DNA of 64,000 bases from Alopecurus myosuroides (GCA_028641055.1 CM054062.1:24436536-24500535); one strand, 5' to 3'; shown: positions 29,209 through 40,275, counted from the stretch's first letter. Notes: generated by a model not told the origin, from the sequence alone. Program-made: numbers and translations.

Positions 29209-30363
29209 GAGATAAATTCCATGGTATGAAGGCGCACGAGGCTTTCTCAATTTTTTTTCTTACCCCACATATATTTTTTATGGAAAACGCTTGGTAACCC
29301 CGGAGGATCGCGCATCTCCATCCTTCGGGTCGAGCGAACGCCACGCATCCCGCGTCATGGCGAAACGGAACGACACGCACGTCTTTACATTATCCTCTCA
29401 CGAACTCTCCCGTCCGCTCGTTTCTCTCCCCATTCTTTCCTCATTGCAAATCCCATCAGGCGCTGCTCCTCACCGTCGTTTCCGCGCCGCCGTCTCAAGT
29501 GACATTCGCCGCCTCCCGCAACCGTCTTCCTCGCCTGAGCTTCACCTTGCCCCCGTCTCAATCCTCTCGCCGGGCAGTTTGCTAGTGCATTACTATCCAA
29601 TCTTTGTTTGGAACATGGTTATCGAGAAGTAGGAAGCACCATTTTTTATAATGGATAAGTAGGAAACTTATGAAATTACAATGGATAATTACGTTTTTTT
29701 GCTAAATTACCGCGAAGATCACTAAATATATAATATTCTCGGTCGTAGTAAGAATTGGGCACACATGGAAAGTTTCCCGATTTCATTGTAAGATTGCGAG
29801 GGAGGTTGTAGTTCAGGATTACCACAATATGTTGTAACTTACATGATCGAACAGTTTTGCAACCAAACAACAATGAAAAAAGAAATATGTCGACACCCTG
29901 CCCAACAGGGGTGCCACGAGTGCGCGATGTGTGGGCCCACACGGTGCCATGCAAGAGAAGAATCCACCCACTGCCTGGGCAATAGGCTCCCGGGTGTGGT
30001 TTGAGGGGCATACTTCGTGAAGATGAACTTCTACCGTGGGCGGCCGAGTAGGAGGCCACCGCGTGTCCCTCGCAGCAGGGATCGAGAGACACGCGGTGGT
30101 CTCGTGAGCCAGCTGTCGCTCTAGCACACCCACTTCGGCCACCTTGCGGGGCAGGTGGCCTGAGCTCCGCCAAGTGTCAAGCGCGCTGGGTGACCCACCG
30201 GCGCGAGAAGGATAAATAGGCAACAAGATGAGTAGAGAAAGAGGGAGGACACATACATAGCATACATAATTTCAGATCAGACATGCAGAACGTAGGGTTC
30301 CATCTTTCGATGGTCTAAACCTGAGTGAAATCTATCTCTCTGAGTCCGGGGGACGAGCCCCCC
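29184..30363. other. Helitron cargo, right-hand side on minus strand; LTR-like piece
   Basis: GC-rich stretch (29,290-29,620) without a recognisable protein, then 29,887-30,363, which opens tgtcgacaccctgcc and carries ggataaatag at about 30,210 followed by a leader-like segment ending gtccgggggacgagccccc. The latter resembles the 3' part of a Tat-type LTR, but no partner LTR is seen. Origin undetermined. Confidence 0.35.
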
Positions 30364-30945
30364 TGTCGAGACATCGTAGTAGTTTTCATAGACTGGGGTG
30401 CCATGAGACTACGGTAGAGACGTGGGGTAACGGGATAGCGTAGTAAACACAGAACACGGGATTTACCCAGGTTCGGTACGTCGCGACAGTACGGCGTACC
30501 TACTCCTGCACTTCTCACTATGAGGGACTAAAGCCCGTATAATAAGGTTACAATGTAGGGGAATAGATCTAGCTACTCGACGAGGATGAACTTCCCGGCG
30601 AGTTGCGCAAGGCTTAAGCTAGAACCTAGAACCTTGGACTAAAGGAACTTATTGAACTTATGAAATCTATCTCCCGTCCGGCTTTATATAATAGCCGGAT
30701 TAGGGCTTACAGAACTAGAAACCTAGAAGACTACGTTTAACTTGTAACTTGGAAAGTAAGGAATCTGTCTTCTCCTCCAAGCCAGATCACGCGGGCCGTG
30801 ATCCGGGTTCTTCTAGAATCCGGCTTCTACGCGTCGGACTACTGGGCCGCCCAATGGACCTAAGTCCATTACCTTGCAGGCCACCCTGGTAGTCCAGCTC
30901 TTTTGTCTACCATCTTCTATACCCCTATTCGGTATATATCCGACA
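30364..30945 (-). mobile_element. 3' LTR of the Tat/Retand-like element
   Basis: TGTCG...CGACA termini, 582 bp. Identical to 39689-40270 except one A/G difference (acgggatagcg here, acggggtagcg there). Next to it on the internal side is a C-rich stretch (gtagcccccaggaagg, 30,946-30,961), which on the minus strand is the purine-rich G tract expected for second-strand priming. Confidence 0.9.
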
Positions 30946-31337
30946 GTAGCCCCCAGGAAGGATCAAAACTCTGAAACTCCGCCTTTCGTCAAATACATTT
31001 TGCCCGGGAAACTTGATTCAGCAGTCTTGATTCTTTCTTCTTTCCTTTCAAAGGAGATGGTAACATAAAACTCGGAACTATGAAAATCCGGCTTTTCTTC
31101 TCGCGATCCTTCGCGGAAAAGGAACACGTGACATCAGCGCTTTAATCATGCTGACGCAAGCGCCGCTTGGTTTCACGCGGGAAACCCTGCAACGTATCTC
31201 TGACAGATTCTCACGAGAAACGAGGAGATAGCCATCATTCCTCTGTCGTTCCGTTTCCCGGATTTTCCGGCGAGCGACACGCGTCAAACATCCAACGGTC
31301 AAAAGAGCCGTTGGCGCGTATCTAGAGGGTTTTCAGG

Positions 31338-31347
31338 CTATAAATAG
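31338..31347 (+). promoter_or_regulatory. TATA box of the antisense gene
   Basis: ctataaatag lies 141 bases before the ATG at 31488, on the strand opposite to gag-pol and outside the LTR. Distance and consensus fit a plant core promoter followed by a C-rich leader. Confidence 0.6.
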
Positions 31348-31487
31348 CCGTCTCCTTCCTCCTCATCAACCTTCTTCACTCCCTCACTGCCTTCACCATT
31401 GGTGCGAACACGAGCTCGAGAGCGAGAACAATTCCCTGCCCCGACGAGCCCTTCCCACGCCGGAACGCACCAACGCCACCGAGAAAG

Positions 31488-34431
31488 ATGGCGTCTCCGC
31501 AATCATCGCCCGTTCGCGCCTCCGTCGACGAGCTCCTGAACGATCTAGACCCCCAACTTGGGTCGCCCAAGCGCGCCGGCGGCGAGCCGGAAAAAACTTC
31601 GGCGTCCACAGCGGGCGGAGGGAACATCTCCGCCAACACGGATGCTGCGGGACCAAGGACCGCATCAACCCCGCCGTTCGCTCCCGAAACGGCGGAGGAA
31701 AAGGTGGAGCTCCTCGACGAGCAGCTCGCCGCCGCGAAGGCCGCCACCACCGCCGCCGCTGGAGGAGATGAAGAAGAGGAGACTGCAGGCAACTGGATTG
31801 CCTGCAGTCTTCCCCCGGCTCTTCTTCCCAACTTGGAGAAGGAAGGCCTGGTTTTGAAGAAGAAATGGCGGCTCCCGGAAGAGGAGACCGAGCCCGCGCC
31901 ACAAGAAGGCGAAAGGGTGCTTCTCGCCTCCCACCTTCTGCGAGGTATGGGGCTTCCCCCTTCTTCTTTCTTCCTCCAAGTTCTAGCTCACTACAGCATC
32001 CAACCTCATAATCTCCCTCCTAATTCCATTCTGTATATGGCCGGCTTCCAGGCCTTATTCGAGGGTTACCTAGGAATAGAGCCTAGGTTAGATTTTTGGT
32101 TGTACTGCTTTGGGGTTAAGCGTAACTCTTCGGAGGGCGCACTCCCAAATTGCGGAACCATTTCCTTTACTCTTCGGAGATTCCGAGAGGATTGGTTCCC
32201 CAAAATAAAAACCTCGGAATCCGTCAAATTCTGGACGGGTTCCTTCTTTTATCACCCCGACGTGCCTTTTCCTAAAAAAGCCGTCGGGGTTCCACCTTTT
32301 GTGAACTCCGCCGCTGTTCCCCAGGATAACTGGGTTACAGAGGCCGTCCAGGTTCTGCCTCCAGATCTACTAAGGATCAAGAGGCGCATCGCCAAACTCA
32401 CTTCCTCCAAACCCCCTTTGACCGGAATGGACACGGTCTTTTGCTGGCTGAATAGGCGGATTCAGCCACTGGCAAATCACGGAGGCCGTCTCCTGTGTGA
32501 ATACACAGGAGCCAAGGATCCAATGCGGACATCCGACAAGGATTGGCCCGCAAAGGAGCTCAGGCGGCGCATCAACCAGTTGGTCGCTTCACGCGATCAA
32601 TACACGGAGAGTCGGCCAATGTACACGGCCGACAATCCCGCGCCTAAGGTAAATTTCCCGTTATTTAGGTATAATATCACTTCCTGGAAAATCTACCTTT
32701 CGATTCTGATTGGTTTTTTTCAACAGCTTGTGGATCTTCCAGACTCGGAGTTAGCCTCCGAGGCCGAGCTGGATGCGCTGCGTACCGCCACCACTGGTGG
32801 GCGCAAACGCAAGAAGATAATTTCTTCGGATGAAATTATCGACCTTGACGGAATCCCCGTCGCCACGTCCAGGTTTATTTTCTTCCGGGTTTTTTCTTTT
32901 ATGGGATCCTTTTCGTCCATCTTCGGTATTTTAACATTTTCCGGGTTTTCGGTTTTTAGCTTGCCCCCCTCCACCTTGAAGCCGAGGAAGTTGAAAAAGC
33001 TCAAAGCTGCTTCCAACCGAGGCAGCCAACCATCTCCCGCCGTCGCCCCGGATACGCCGCAGTCAATGGCGGAAGAACTTACTGCCACCACCACCACCAA
33101 GCCCCCAGAGCCCAGCCAGCCCGTTGTGCCCGAGTCGGACACGAGGGAAAGGGCGGCTCCAGAGGTGGGGAAATCTTCTCGGACATTCGACGAGGAAATC
33201 CCCACCTTTGACAAGGATTTTAAAGCTATAAATGATGGCTTGAACGCGGCCGAAAGTCATTTCGCGGAATACGCGAAGGAATTCCGGGAAAACTTAGCAG
33301 GTTTGCAACGCATGAGCCAGGTATGTAACTCTAGCCCCCAAGCATTAAACAAAATGCATGCTTTTTTTTTTGCTTTGATGTTTTTTATTAATCATACTTT
33401 TCCTTGCTGTGTTTCAGCAAACCTCCGAGGCCATAAACCTGGAAGTTTTCAGGAAGCTCACTATCAAGAATAAAGAAGTTCGAAGTCTTCTTTCTATTCT
33501 TGAGGAGAGAGAGGCGGAGCTGGAATCGTCTCAGCTTGCTTTGACGGAAACGAAAGGTAGGCTTTTTCGTATTGAAATTTCCGACTTAAAACTTTGTTGT
33601 GGTTTTCTTCTCGAGGAAATTGATCAACTCGGATTTGCCCTTTGCTTTTTCAGCTGCTTTAGCTGAAGCTAAACAAGCAGCGGAAGATTCCGGCAACGCC
33701 GAGATTCTCCGCAATGAGAATATTGAGCTTCACAAGAATCTTGTGAAGGCTCAAAAAGACCTGGAAGCCAGCAATCTGGCCCTTGGAGTGGCTAACTCCA
33801 AGGCTTCCGAGCAGGCGGAGAAAGACAAATCCGCTATCCAGGATTTGACTGAAGCTCTGAACCTTCGCCTGGAGGAAGTTTCGGAAATCGATAAACTCAT
33901 CGGTAAATTTTTACCCTTGTCTTCATCTTTCCATGTTTTGCTTTCTCTGTTTGTCTCCTTAACCTTTTGTATGCTTTATCGGATCGAACAGGAGACACCC
34001 CAGATGGCGCTCGGGCTGCAGGCATCCGAGCTTTCGGGGAAACATGGAACTTGATGAAGGCTGCTGCAACGCAGTTGGTAGGCAAGTTTCTTCCCGAAAA
34101 ATCTGGGGAGTGCTCGGAAGTTGGAAAACTTCCGGGTATCATCATGGAGGTGGCGGAGTCCAAGGAGTCCGTTCTCCGCTCCGCTGCACGGGGTGGTGCG
34201 CGTATGGCCTTAGGCCTTATGCGCATGCACTACCCTAGTGCCAAATCCTGGCGTGTGGCCACCGGTGTCCCTCAGGGATACACGGATGCACAACGATCCA
34301 CCATCTTTGGTGAAGTTAAGGGCCACGCCACCCAGATTGCCGCCATGGTAAATGTCGGCGTCCACTATCCAGAAGAAGAAGCTCCTCCGATTCCCGATGA
34401 AGAAAGCAGCGAGGAGGAGTCGGATTCTTGA
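31488..34431 (+). CDS. Six-exon antisense gene of the Tat/Retand-like element (putative gypsy-type transposon protein)
   Basis: Proposed exons 31488-32648, 32727-32872, 32960-33320, 33418-33556, 33654-33902 and 33992-34431. All five introns (78, 87, 97, 97 and 89 bp) are GT-AG with pyrimidine-rich acceptors, and the phases join into 831 codons plus TGA. Residues 1-110 are Ala/Glu-rich. Residues about 150-290 (HLLRGMGLPPSSFF, LFEGYLGIEPRLDFWLYCFG) resemble the domain called putative gypsy-type transposon (PF04195, from memory). Basic patches (GRKRKK, KPRKLKKLK) could be nuclear signals. The C-terminal third is a likely coiled coil, ending in an acidic tail. Introns 1 and 2 are multiples of three and open, so unspliced reading is possible there, but introns 3-5 are not. 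A poly(A)-like attaatgaaa is at 34,521. Function unknown; antisense ORFs are known in this element group. Confidence 0.75.
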
Positions 34432-35046
34432 AGGGTTACCTGGAACCTGGATAGAAGATTTAGACAATAGGAGCATTACTGTTCTTTCATTTGTAATCCA
34501 AAATGTAATGCTTCTTATGTATTAATGAAAATTCCGCCTTTTGCAGTTTAAACTATGAAATTACTTTGCAAGTTGTTTGAATTTTACCATTCCTTTATCT
34601 TCTAAGTTCTCTGGTGTATATGCTTTAACTGTCCTTAGTGTTTGAAATGGCTCAAATAGCATTATGAATCGTTATGCCGAGTAACTGGGGACGAACCAAG
34701 CAGTTTTGAAACTCGAAAACATGAATCATGCTAAAGGCATTTTTACTAACTAGTTCCAGTAACCCAGCATACGCACGATCAGATAAGACTTAGAGAAACA
34801 AGGAAAGTTTTAAGTGAAACTTGGGCACGCAGGCAATTCAAGTTTCCTTTAGCCGTTAAAAGGCTGAAAAATCATTCAGTTATGTAACGCCGAGTACGCA
34901 AGCACAATTCGGGTTAACATTGAGAAATTTGTAAGATCATTGGGAAATAGATGAGGCGGAAACACTTTGCACTTATAAGAAACATGGATGACAGCATTCC
35001 GACAACTTTATTTCATGATCTCAAAAGATGTTTACATAGATTTGAA
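34432..35046. other. Non-coding gap between converging genes of the Tat/Retand-like element
   Basis: This 615-bp stretch separates the 3' end of the antisense gene from the truncated RT frame. RNase H and integrase would normally continue from the RT here on the minus strand, but no related motif is seen in any frame. It probably holds the deletion junction and the 3' untranslated region of the antisense transcript. Confidence 0.6.
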
Positions 35047-36027
35047 CTAAGTACAGAAGGGGACATAACTTGCTAGGTGTTCCCAGGCTTCCGCAATCCA
35101 CTTGACCTTGTCAAACTTCTCCAGCATTTTGCGAAATGGTAAGGTTTTAGCCCCCAGCCAACTGAGAAATCTTTTTATGGCTGTGGCGGAACCCGGCAAT
35201 TCTGGGACATCTTTTTCACACGTAAGTTCTGAGATGCTCGAGATTGCCTTTATCTTTTCCGGGTTAATTTCTATTCCTCTGTGAGAAACGATGAAACCTA
35301 GAAGTTTTCCTGAGGGGACCCCGAATACGCACTTAGATGGATTCAACTTCATCTTGTAAGTGCGCAAGTTTTCGAAGGTTTCTCGCAAGTCCTCAAGGAG
35401 TGTATCTTTTTCCTTGGTTACGACAGCAATATCGTCCACGTAAACATGGACGTTTTTTCCAATCTGACTATGCAAACAACGTTGCATGCAACGCTGGTAT
35501 GTTGCACCTGCGTTCTTCAGGCCAAAAGGCATGGTTACGTAGTAATACGTCCCGTACGGGGTTATAAAAGAAGTCTTGATTTGATCTTCCTTTTTCATGC
35601 GTATTTGGTGGTACCCGGAGTATGCATCCAAAAAGCATAAAAGCTCAGAGCCTGCAGTGGCATCTATTATTTGATCGATTCGCGGCAGCGCAAACCTATC
35701 TTTCGGACATAACTTGTTCAATCCTGTGTAATCTATACACATTCTGAGTGCAGTTGTGTCTTTCTTTGGTACTAATACCGGATTTGCGGACCAGTCAGTA
35801 TGGATTACCTCCTTGATGAAATCCGCTGCTAAAAGCCGGATAATTTCCTTGCCAATAGCCTTCCGTCTTCTTCCGTCAAATCGACGGAGACCTTGTTTGA
35901 CGGGTTTTGATCCAGGAATAACCTTGAGTTGGTGCTCAGCAAGTTCCCTGGGTACGCCTGGCATGTCAGCTGGACACCAAGCAAAAATGTCCCAGTTCTC
36001 ACGGAGGAACTTGATGAGCTCGCCTTC
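35047..36027 (-). pseudogene. Reverse transcriptase fragment (Tat/Retand-like), C-terminally truncated
   Basis: Continues the gag-protease frame after a TAG at 36028-36030. The RT palm and fingers are recognisable: NPVLVPKKD, RMCIDYTGLNK, FLDAYSGYHQI, MPFGLKNAGATYQRCM and the catalytic YVDD (about 35,430-35,445), then KLLGFIVSHRGIEINPEK. The frame ends with a stop soon after the connection region (around FDKVKWIAEAW), so RNase H and integrase are gone. RT copies element RNA into cDNA in virus-like particles; this copy lacks the rest of the machinery. Confidence 0.85.
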
Positions 36028-39000
36028 CTATTTGTCGGTCATCCCAGTCCCTACAACGACGAATTTTGTCGGATCTTTGGGGTCTAGGATTACCTGTCTT
36101 GTATTCTCGGATGCCTTGAAGCTATCTGTTGGCTTCCGAGTTTCTTTTCCTGCCGGCATTTCTTTCGGCGATACCTCCTTGGCTAACTCCTTTAATTCTT
36201 CCTGAGCTATAACTCTTTGAGCGCAAAGGGCGTTTTGCTTCTCCAACTCGTTTGCCAGCTTGAAATCACCGGCAATGGTGATTACTCCTCCTTTGGGTCC
36301 TGGCATCTTCAGCTTGTTGTAGATATAGCAAGATCTTGCCATAAACTTGGCGAAAGCCGGACGTCCGAGTATTGCGTGATACACGCTCTCGAACGGCACA
36401 ACTTCGAAGGATACTTTTTCCTGCCGGAAGTGATCTTTATCTCCGAAGGTGACATCTAGGGAAATTTCTCCTAGGGACCGTGCTTGCCTGCCAGGGACAA
36501 TGCCATGGAAGCGTATATTGCTGTAATTGAGCTGGGACTCGGATATCTTCAAGTGCTTCAGTGTATCCAGGTACATTATATTGATGCTGGATCCTCCGTC
36601 CATCAGCACTCTTCTTAGCCTAGTGTTTTGAACAATAGGGCTTACAACAAGAGCTTGTGTGCCGGGTTCAGGGATATTTCCGGGATGATCAGACTGATCC
36701 CAGATTATCGGTGTGTTGGAATACTTCAAGAATTTTGGGGTTGCAGGAACAACCGCGTTTATTTCTCGAAGTGTCCTTTTGGCCACCTTTGCTGACGGGG
36801 TTGCTAGGAAAGTTAGCATTGCTTCTCCGTCAACTCTCGGAAATTTGGGTTCGCCTTTTCGCTGTTGTTCCTGGATTTTATCATCAGTGTCCGATTCACT
36901 GTCTTCTTTTTCAGCTTCTGGCTTTTGTTTGGCAGGTTTCCTCTTGGAGCCCTTCCCTTTATTTCCGGATCCTGCATTGCCTTTCATATGCTTGTTTAGC
37001 CGGCATTGCGCGTTCGTGTGGGTTGGCTTCCCAAATTGAGAGTGGTGGACGCAGGGTTCCGACTTAATTCTCTCCCATTCCTCAGGAGTGTAATTGATGG
37101 GATCCGGACTGCGGCCTTTCCACTTGTTCCCTTTTTCTCCTCCAAAGGCTAAGTTAACCTCCTTGGGCTTTGTTGTTGACTCCGGGGTTCCTTTTTTATC
37201 AGAACGAGGTGTTTTCTTGGCCAGTATCAGTGACTCAATATTGCCTCCTCTTGCTCTGATATCGTCTTCGGCTGCAGCGTGCTCATTAGCGGTTGTAAGC
37301 ATAGATCCGAGATCTTTGTGCTTTTTGGAGCCAACCATGAACGGTACAAGTCCGGGTTTTAGGCCATCGACGAAAGCATGCATTGCTTGTACGTCAGTTA
37401 CCCCAGAGCAACTATTCTTCATTGCAGTCCATCTGGAGATGAAATCCACGTATGGTTCGTCTTCAAATTGGGTGCAACGGTTTAGCTGATTGATGCTATT
37501 TGGGCGTTTGTACGTTCCTCGAAAATGCTGAGTAAATACTCTCGCCATATCATCCCAACTGTCGACAGTTCTTGATGGTAAACCATTAATCCAATCTCTG
37601 GCTCCGTCTAGCAACATTAGGGGAAGAAACTTGACAGCTTCCAGGTCTGTCCCGTTGTTGATCTGGACGGCTGTGTAATAATCTGAAAGCCAGGTATCCG
37701 GGTTTGTACTGCCGGCATATTTTTGGTAGGTTGGACCAACTTTGGCAAAGCCAGAATGCAGGGTTATCCTTCGGATCCTGTCTGTAAAACACTTAGGACC
37801 AAAGTATAGATCATCCTTTTCTGCTCTGTCAATATGCGCAGAATATCTCCCGGCTGAATGGACAGAAGGGGATCTACTCCTTTCTTTCCCATTGTTACGC
37901 GGACGCGTTTTTCCGAGGTTATCTCTATCTCTTCCGTTGTCACGCCCTCTGGGATTAGGTGGAGTCCTGCTCCTGTATCTTTCCTTATCTTTGGGCGGTG
38001 TCCGAGATCTTTCACGCCTGTGAGGTGTATCGTATCTTCCAGCTTTTTCAGCTGGGTTTCTCGGAGGTGGCATTATTTTGCCGTCGTTCCGGTGTTTGTC
38101 TTCCCGATCGTGTGGTTTATATCCATCTTTCGGGAGATGAGGTCCGGTTCTAGACACTGCGTCCCGGTTGTCGGGGTTTTTCTTGTCTTTTCTCGGATCC
38201 TCTTTTTTATCCGAATCTCCGGGTTCTTCCGGCCCAGGTGCTCCAGCGGCGCAAGTAACAGTTTTGCAGAGGGCGGAATTATCATGCAGCCTCCCAGATC
38301 GCTCTTGTCCTCGCTGTTGCTGCTGTAATGCTTTTCCTAGGAAAGCATACACCCCTTGGAGTTTTTCCCCGTTGGAGTACAGATCATTGTTCAAGATGGC
38401 GAACGCTGCTTCCGCATTTTCAGCTGCGGTTTTGTATATTGGTTCGCCCTTAGCATCTTTGCCGTTTAACTGCTTTTGCCAAGATGGGTTATAGAACCTT
38501 TCTTTCGGCGGCAGTTCTTCCGGTTTTGTAATTCCGGGTAACCTTGTAGGTTTTAAGACAGATCTGTGCTTTCTCTCGTACTCCTCAATTTCCTCCTTCA
38601 TAATTTTGATGTCATTATGGGTTTGTTGGAGGTGTTGCCGAGATCTAAGCAGTTGTTGCTGTTGCCGTTGGAAAGCTTGTCTCCTGGCTTCCAGCATCTC
38701 AGGGGGTTCATTGGGTCCCACTGGAGTTTGTAATAGTTCCTGCTCTTCCAGTTCTGTCATTGGCGGAGCAGTGATTTCCTTAGATTTCTTTTCCGTAGGC
38801 TTTGTGCCACTAACATCTCCAACTTCCAGGTTTTCATCAGCGAGATCAGCTGACTTTTTCTTCCGGAGTTTGTACTGGAGTTTTTTAGAAGCACGGTGCT
38901 TTTTCTTGGAAGAGGGAGGTTTTTTGACAGGTTCATCCTCTGTCATCTCCTTGACATTAGGAAATATCGGAGAAGTTTCTCCGTCTTCCCTCTCCTCTGC

Positions 39001-39465
39001 TGGCGGAGGGGTTTTAGGGCTTTCCTGGCTATCGGCACCCGTTGTATCGGCTGGTTTTGCCATTAGCACTTCATGGAATCCCTCTTGAAAGGATTTAACT
39101 TTTCGTACGAAGGCATCGTCATCTTCGTCTTCGGAAAAGTTATCCGATCCGGTTTCCGACTCCAGTCTCGCCTCAATGGCGGCAAGCACGGACTCTGTTT
39201 CCGAGTTCATCGTCTGGTTGACAGATGTCGGATCTTCCGTCTCTGTGACGGGTATTGGTTCTTCCGTCTCTGGGACGGGTGTATTGTTGTCTGCCTCTTG
39301 CACGGGATTTCCGTCATCCGTGTTTTCGGCGATCTCGGATTGCACCATGCCGATAAAGTGGGTATCACTGTTTTGTCGGCGATCTGAGCAAAATCCGGCA
39401 TCATAGTCGTCTTCGACTGGGTATAGGGCGGGTGGGAGATAATTGCTTTCACCGCAAAACCCCAT
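36028..39465 (-). CDS. Gag-protease polyprotein of the Tat/Retand-like element
   Basis: Single open frame of 1,145 codons from the first Met after the PBS (39463-39465); the frame itself stays open back into the LTR, so the true start is uncertain. Order: acidic, low-complexity N-terminus; Lys-rich and Gln-rich parts (about 38,600-38,950); an Arg/Ser region with RSRTPP-like repeats (about 37,830-38,130); a Retrotrans_gag domain (about 37,430-37,650, RDWINGLPSRTVDSWDD); a Cys/His zinc-knuckle-like cluster CVHH...HTNAQC (about 37,010-37,060); and a retropepsin with LMDGGSSINIMY (about 36,590-36,605) and ILGRPAF (about 36,355). It ends in TAG at 36028-36030, with RT in the same frame beyond. Gag forms the particle; the protease matures it. 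Confidence 0.85.
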   Translation of the reverse strand: MGFCGESNYLPPALYPVEDDYDAGFCSDRRQNSDTHFIGMVQSEIAENTDDGNPVQEADNNTPVPETEEPIPVTETEDPTSVNQTMNSETESVLAAIEARLESETGSDNFSEDEDDDAFVRKVKSFQEGFHEVLMAKPADTTGADSQESPKTPPPAEEREDGETSPIFPNVKEMTEDEPVKKPPSSKKKHRASKKLQYKLRKKKSADLADENLEVGDVSGTKPTEKKSKEITAPPMTELEEQELLQTPVGPNEPPEMLEARRQAFQRQQQQLLRSRQHLQQTHNDIKIMKEEIEEYERKHRSVLKPTRLPGITKPEELPPKERFYNPSWQKQLNGKDAKGEPIYKTAAENAEAAFAILNNDLYSNGEKLQGVYAFLGKALQQQQRGQERSGRLHDNSALCKTVTCAAGAPGPEEPGDSDKKEDPRKDKKNPDNRDAVSRTGPHLPKDGYKPHDREDKHRNDGKIMPPPRNPAEKAGRYDTPHRRERSRTPPKDKERYRSRTPPNPRGRDNGRDRDNLGKTRPRNNGKERSRSPSVHSAGRYSAHIDRAEKDDLYFGPKCFTDRIRRITLHSGFAKVGPTYQKYAGSTNPDTWLSDYYTAVQINNGTDLEAVKFLPLMLLDGARDWINGLPSRTVDSWDDMARVFTQHFRGTYKRPNSINQLNRCTQFEDEPYVDFISRWTAMKNSCSGVTDVQAMHAFVDGLKPGLVPFMVGSKKHKDLGSMLTTANEHAAAEDDIRARGGNIESLILAKKTPRSDKKGTPESTTKPKEVNLAFGGEKGNKWKGRSPDPINYTPEEWERIKSEPCVHHSQFGKPTHTNAQCRLNKHMKGNAGSGNKGKGSKRKPAKQKPEAEKEDSESDTDDKIQEQQRKGEPKFPRVDGEAMLTFLATPSAKVAKRTLREINAVVPATPKFLKYSNTPIIWDQSDHPGNIPEPGTQALVVSPIVQNTRLRRVLMDGGSSINIMYLDTLKHLKISESQLNYSNIRFHGIVPGRQARSLGEISLDVTFGDKDHFRQEKVSFEVVPFESVYHAILGRPAFAKFMARSCYIYNKLKMPGPKGGVITIAGDFKLANELEKQNALCAQRVIAQEELKELAKEVSPKEMPAGKETRKPTDSFKASENTRQVILDPKDPTKFVVVGTGMTDK

Positions 39466-39668
39466 TGCTTCCGCGGTTAATCCGATAAAGATATTTGCAG
39501 ATCCAATCGGTAAAACGCAGGCACTTACCAGATGGTTTTGCGCCGGGATGTAGGATCCGTTGTCGAGGAAGCGCCCGACGTCGTTGTCGAATTCCAAGCT
39601 TCCGACAGTGATCGATCTTCCGATTCCGCCTAAAATCCCAGATCGGAACTTCACGCCTGACGTCGTTT

Positions 39669-39686
39669 GCCCCACGGTGGGCGCCA
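39669..39686 (-). promoter_or_regulatory. Primer-binding site of the Tat/Retand-like element
   Basis: Minus strand TGGCGCCCACCGTGGGGC starts two bases after the 5' LTR end. It is the PBS type I associate with RIRE2/Tat-group elements; the exact tRNA is not asserted. It fixes the element on the minus strand. Confidence 0.8.
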
Positions 39687-39688
39687 AC

Positions 39689-40270
39689 TGTCGAGACATC
39701 GTAGTAGTTTTCATAGACTGGGGTGCCATGAGACTACGGTAGAGACGTGGGGTAACGGGGTAGCGTAGTAAACACAGAACACGGGATTTACCCAGGTTCG
39801 GTACGTCGCGACAGTACGGCGTACCTACTCCTGCACTTCTCACTATGAGGGACTAAAGCCCGTATAATAAGGTTACAATGTAGGGGAATAGATCTAGCTA
39901 CTCGACGAGGATGAACTTCCCGGCGAGTTGCGCAAGGCTTAAGCTAGAACCTAGAACCTTGGACTAAAGGAACTTATTGAACTTATGAAATCTATCTCCC
40001 GTCCGGCTTTATATAATAGCCGGATTAGGGCTTACAGAACTAGAAACCTAGAAGACTACGTTTAACTTGTAACTTGGAAAGTAAGGAATCTGTCTTCTCC
40101 TCCAAGCCAGATCACGCGGGCCGTGATCCGGGTTCTTCTAGAATCCGGCTTCTACGCGTCGGACTACTGGGCCGCCCAATGGACCTAAGTCCATTACCTT
40201 GCAGGCCACCCTGGTAGTCCAGCTCTTTTGTCTACCATCTTCTATACCCCTATTCGGTATATATCCGACA
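39689..40270 (-). mobile_element. 5' LTR of the Tat/Retand-like element
   Basis: 582 bp, TGTCG...CGACA, followed on the minus strand by the PBS. A minus-strand TATA box (ctattatataaag) lies at about 40,008-40,020 within a small inverted repeat gtccggctttatata...tagccgga, and marks the element promoter. Confidence 0.9.
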
Positions 40271-40275
40271 CCCCC

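Larger units (their letters stand above)
30364..40270 (-). mobile_element. Tat/Retand-like Ty3/gypsy element, recently inserted, RNase H and integrase deleted
   Basis: A 9,907-bp LTR element read on the minus strand: 5' LTR 39689-40270, PBS 39669-39686, gag-protease 36028-39465, RT part 35047-36027, an antisense spliced gene 31488-34431, then 3' LTR 30364-30945. It is flanked by CCCCC on both sides (30359-30363 and 40271-40275). The two 582-bp LTRs differ by one base by eye, so insertion is recent. The gag plus antisense-gene layout is known from the Tat/Retand/Grande group of plant gypsy elements. Lack of RNase H and integrase means it was mobilised in trans or lost them late. Confidence 0.85.

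Noticed and set aside
37094..39387. Several plus-strand ORFs of 90-160 codons
   Set aside because: All are antisense shadows of the long minus-strand gag-protease frame.
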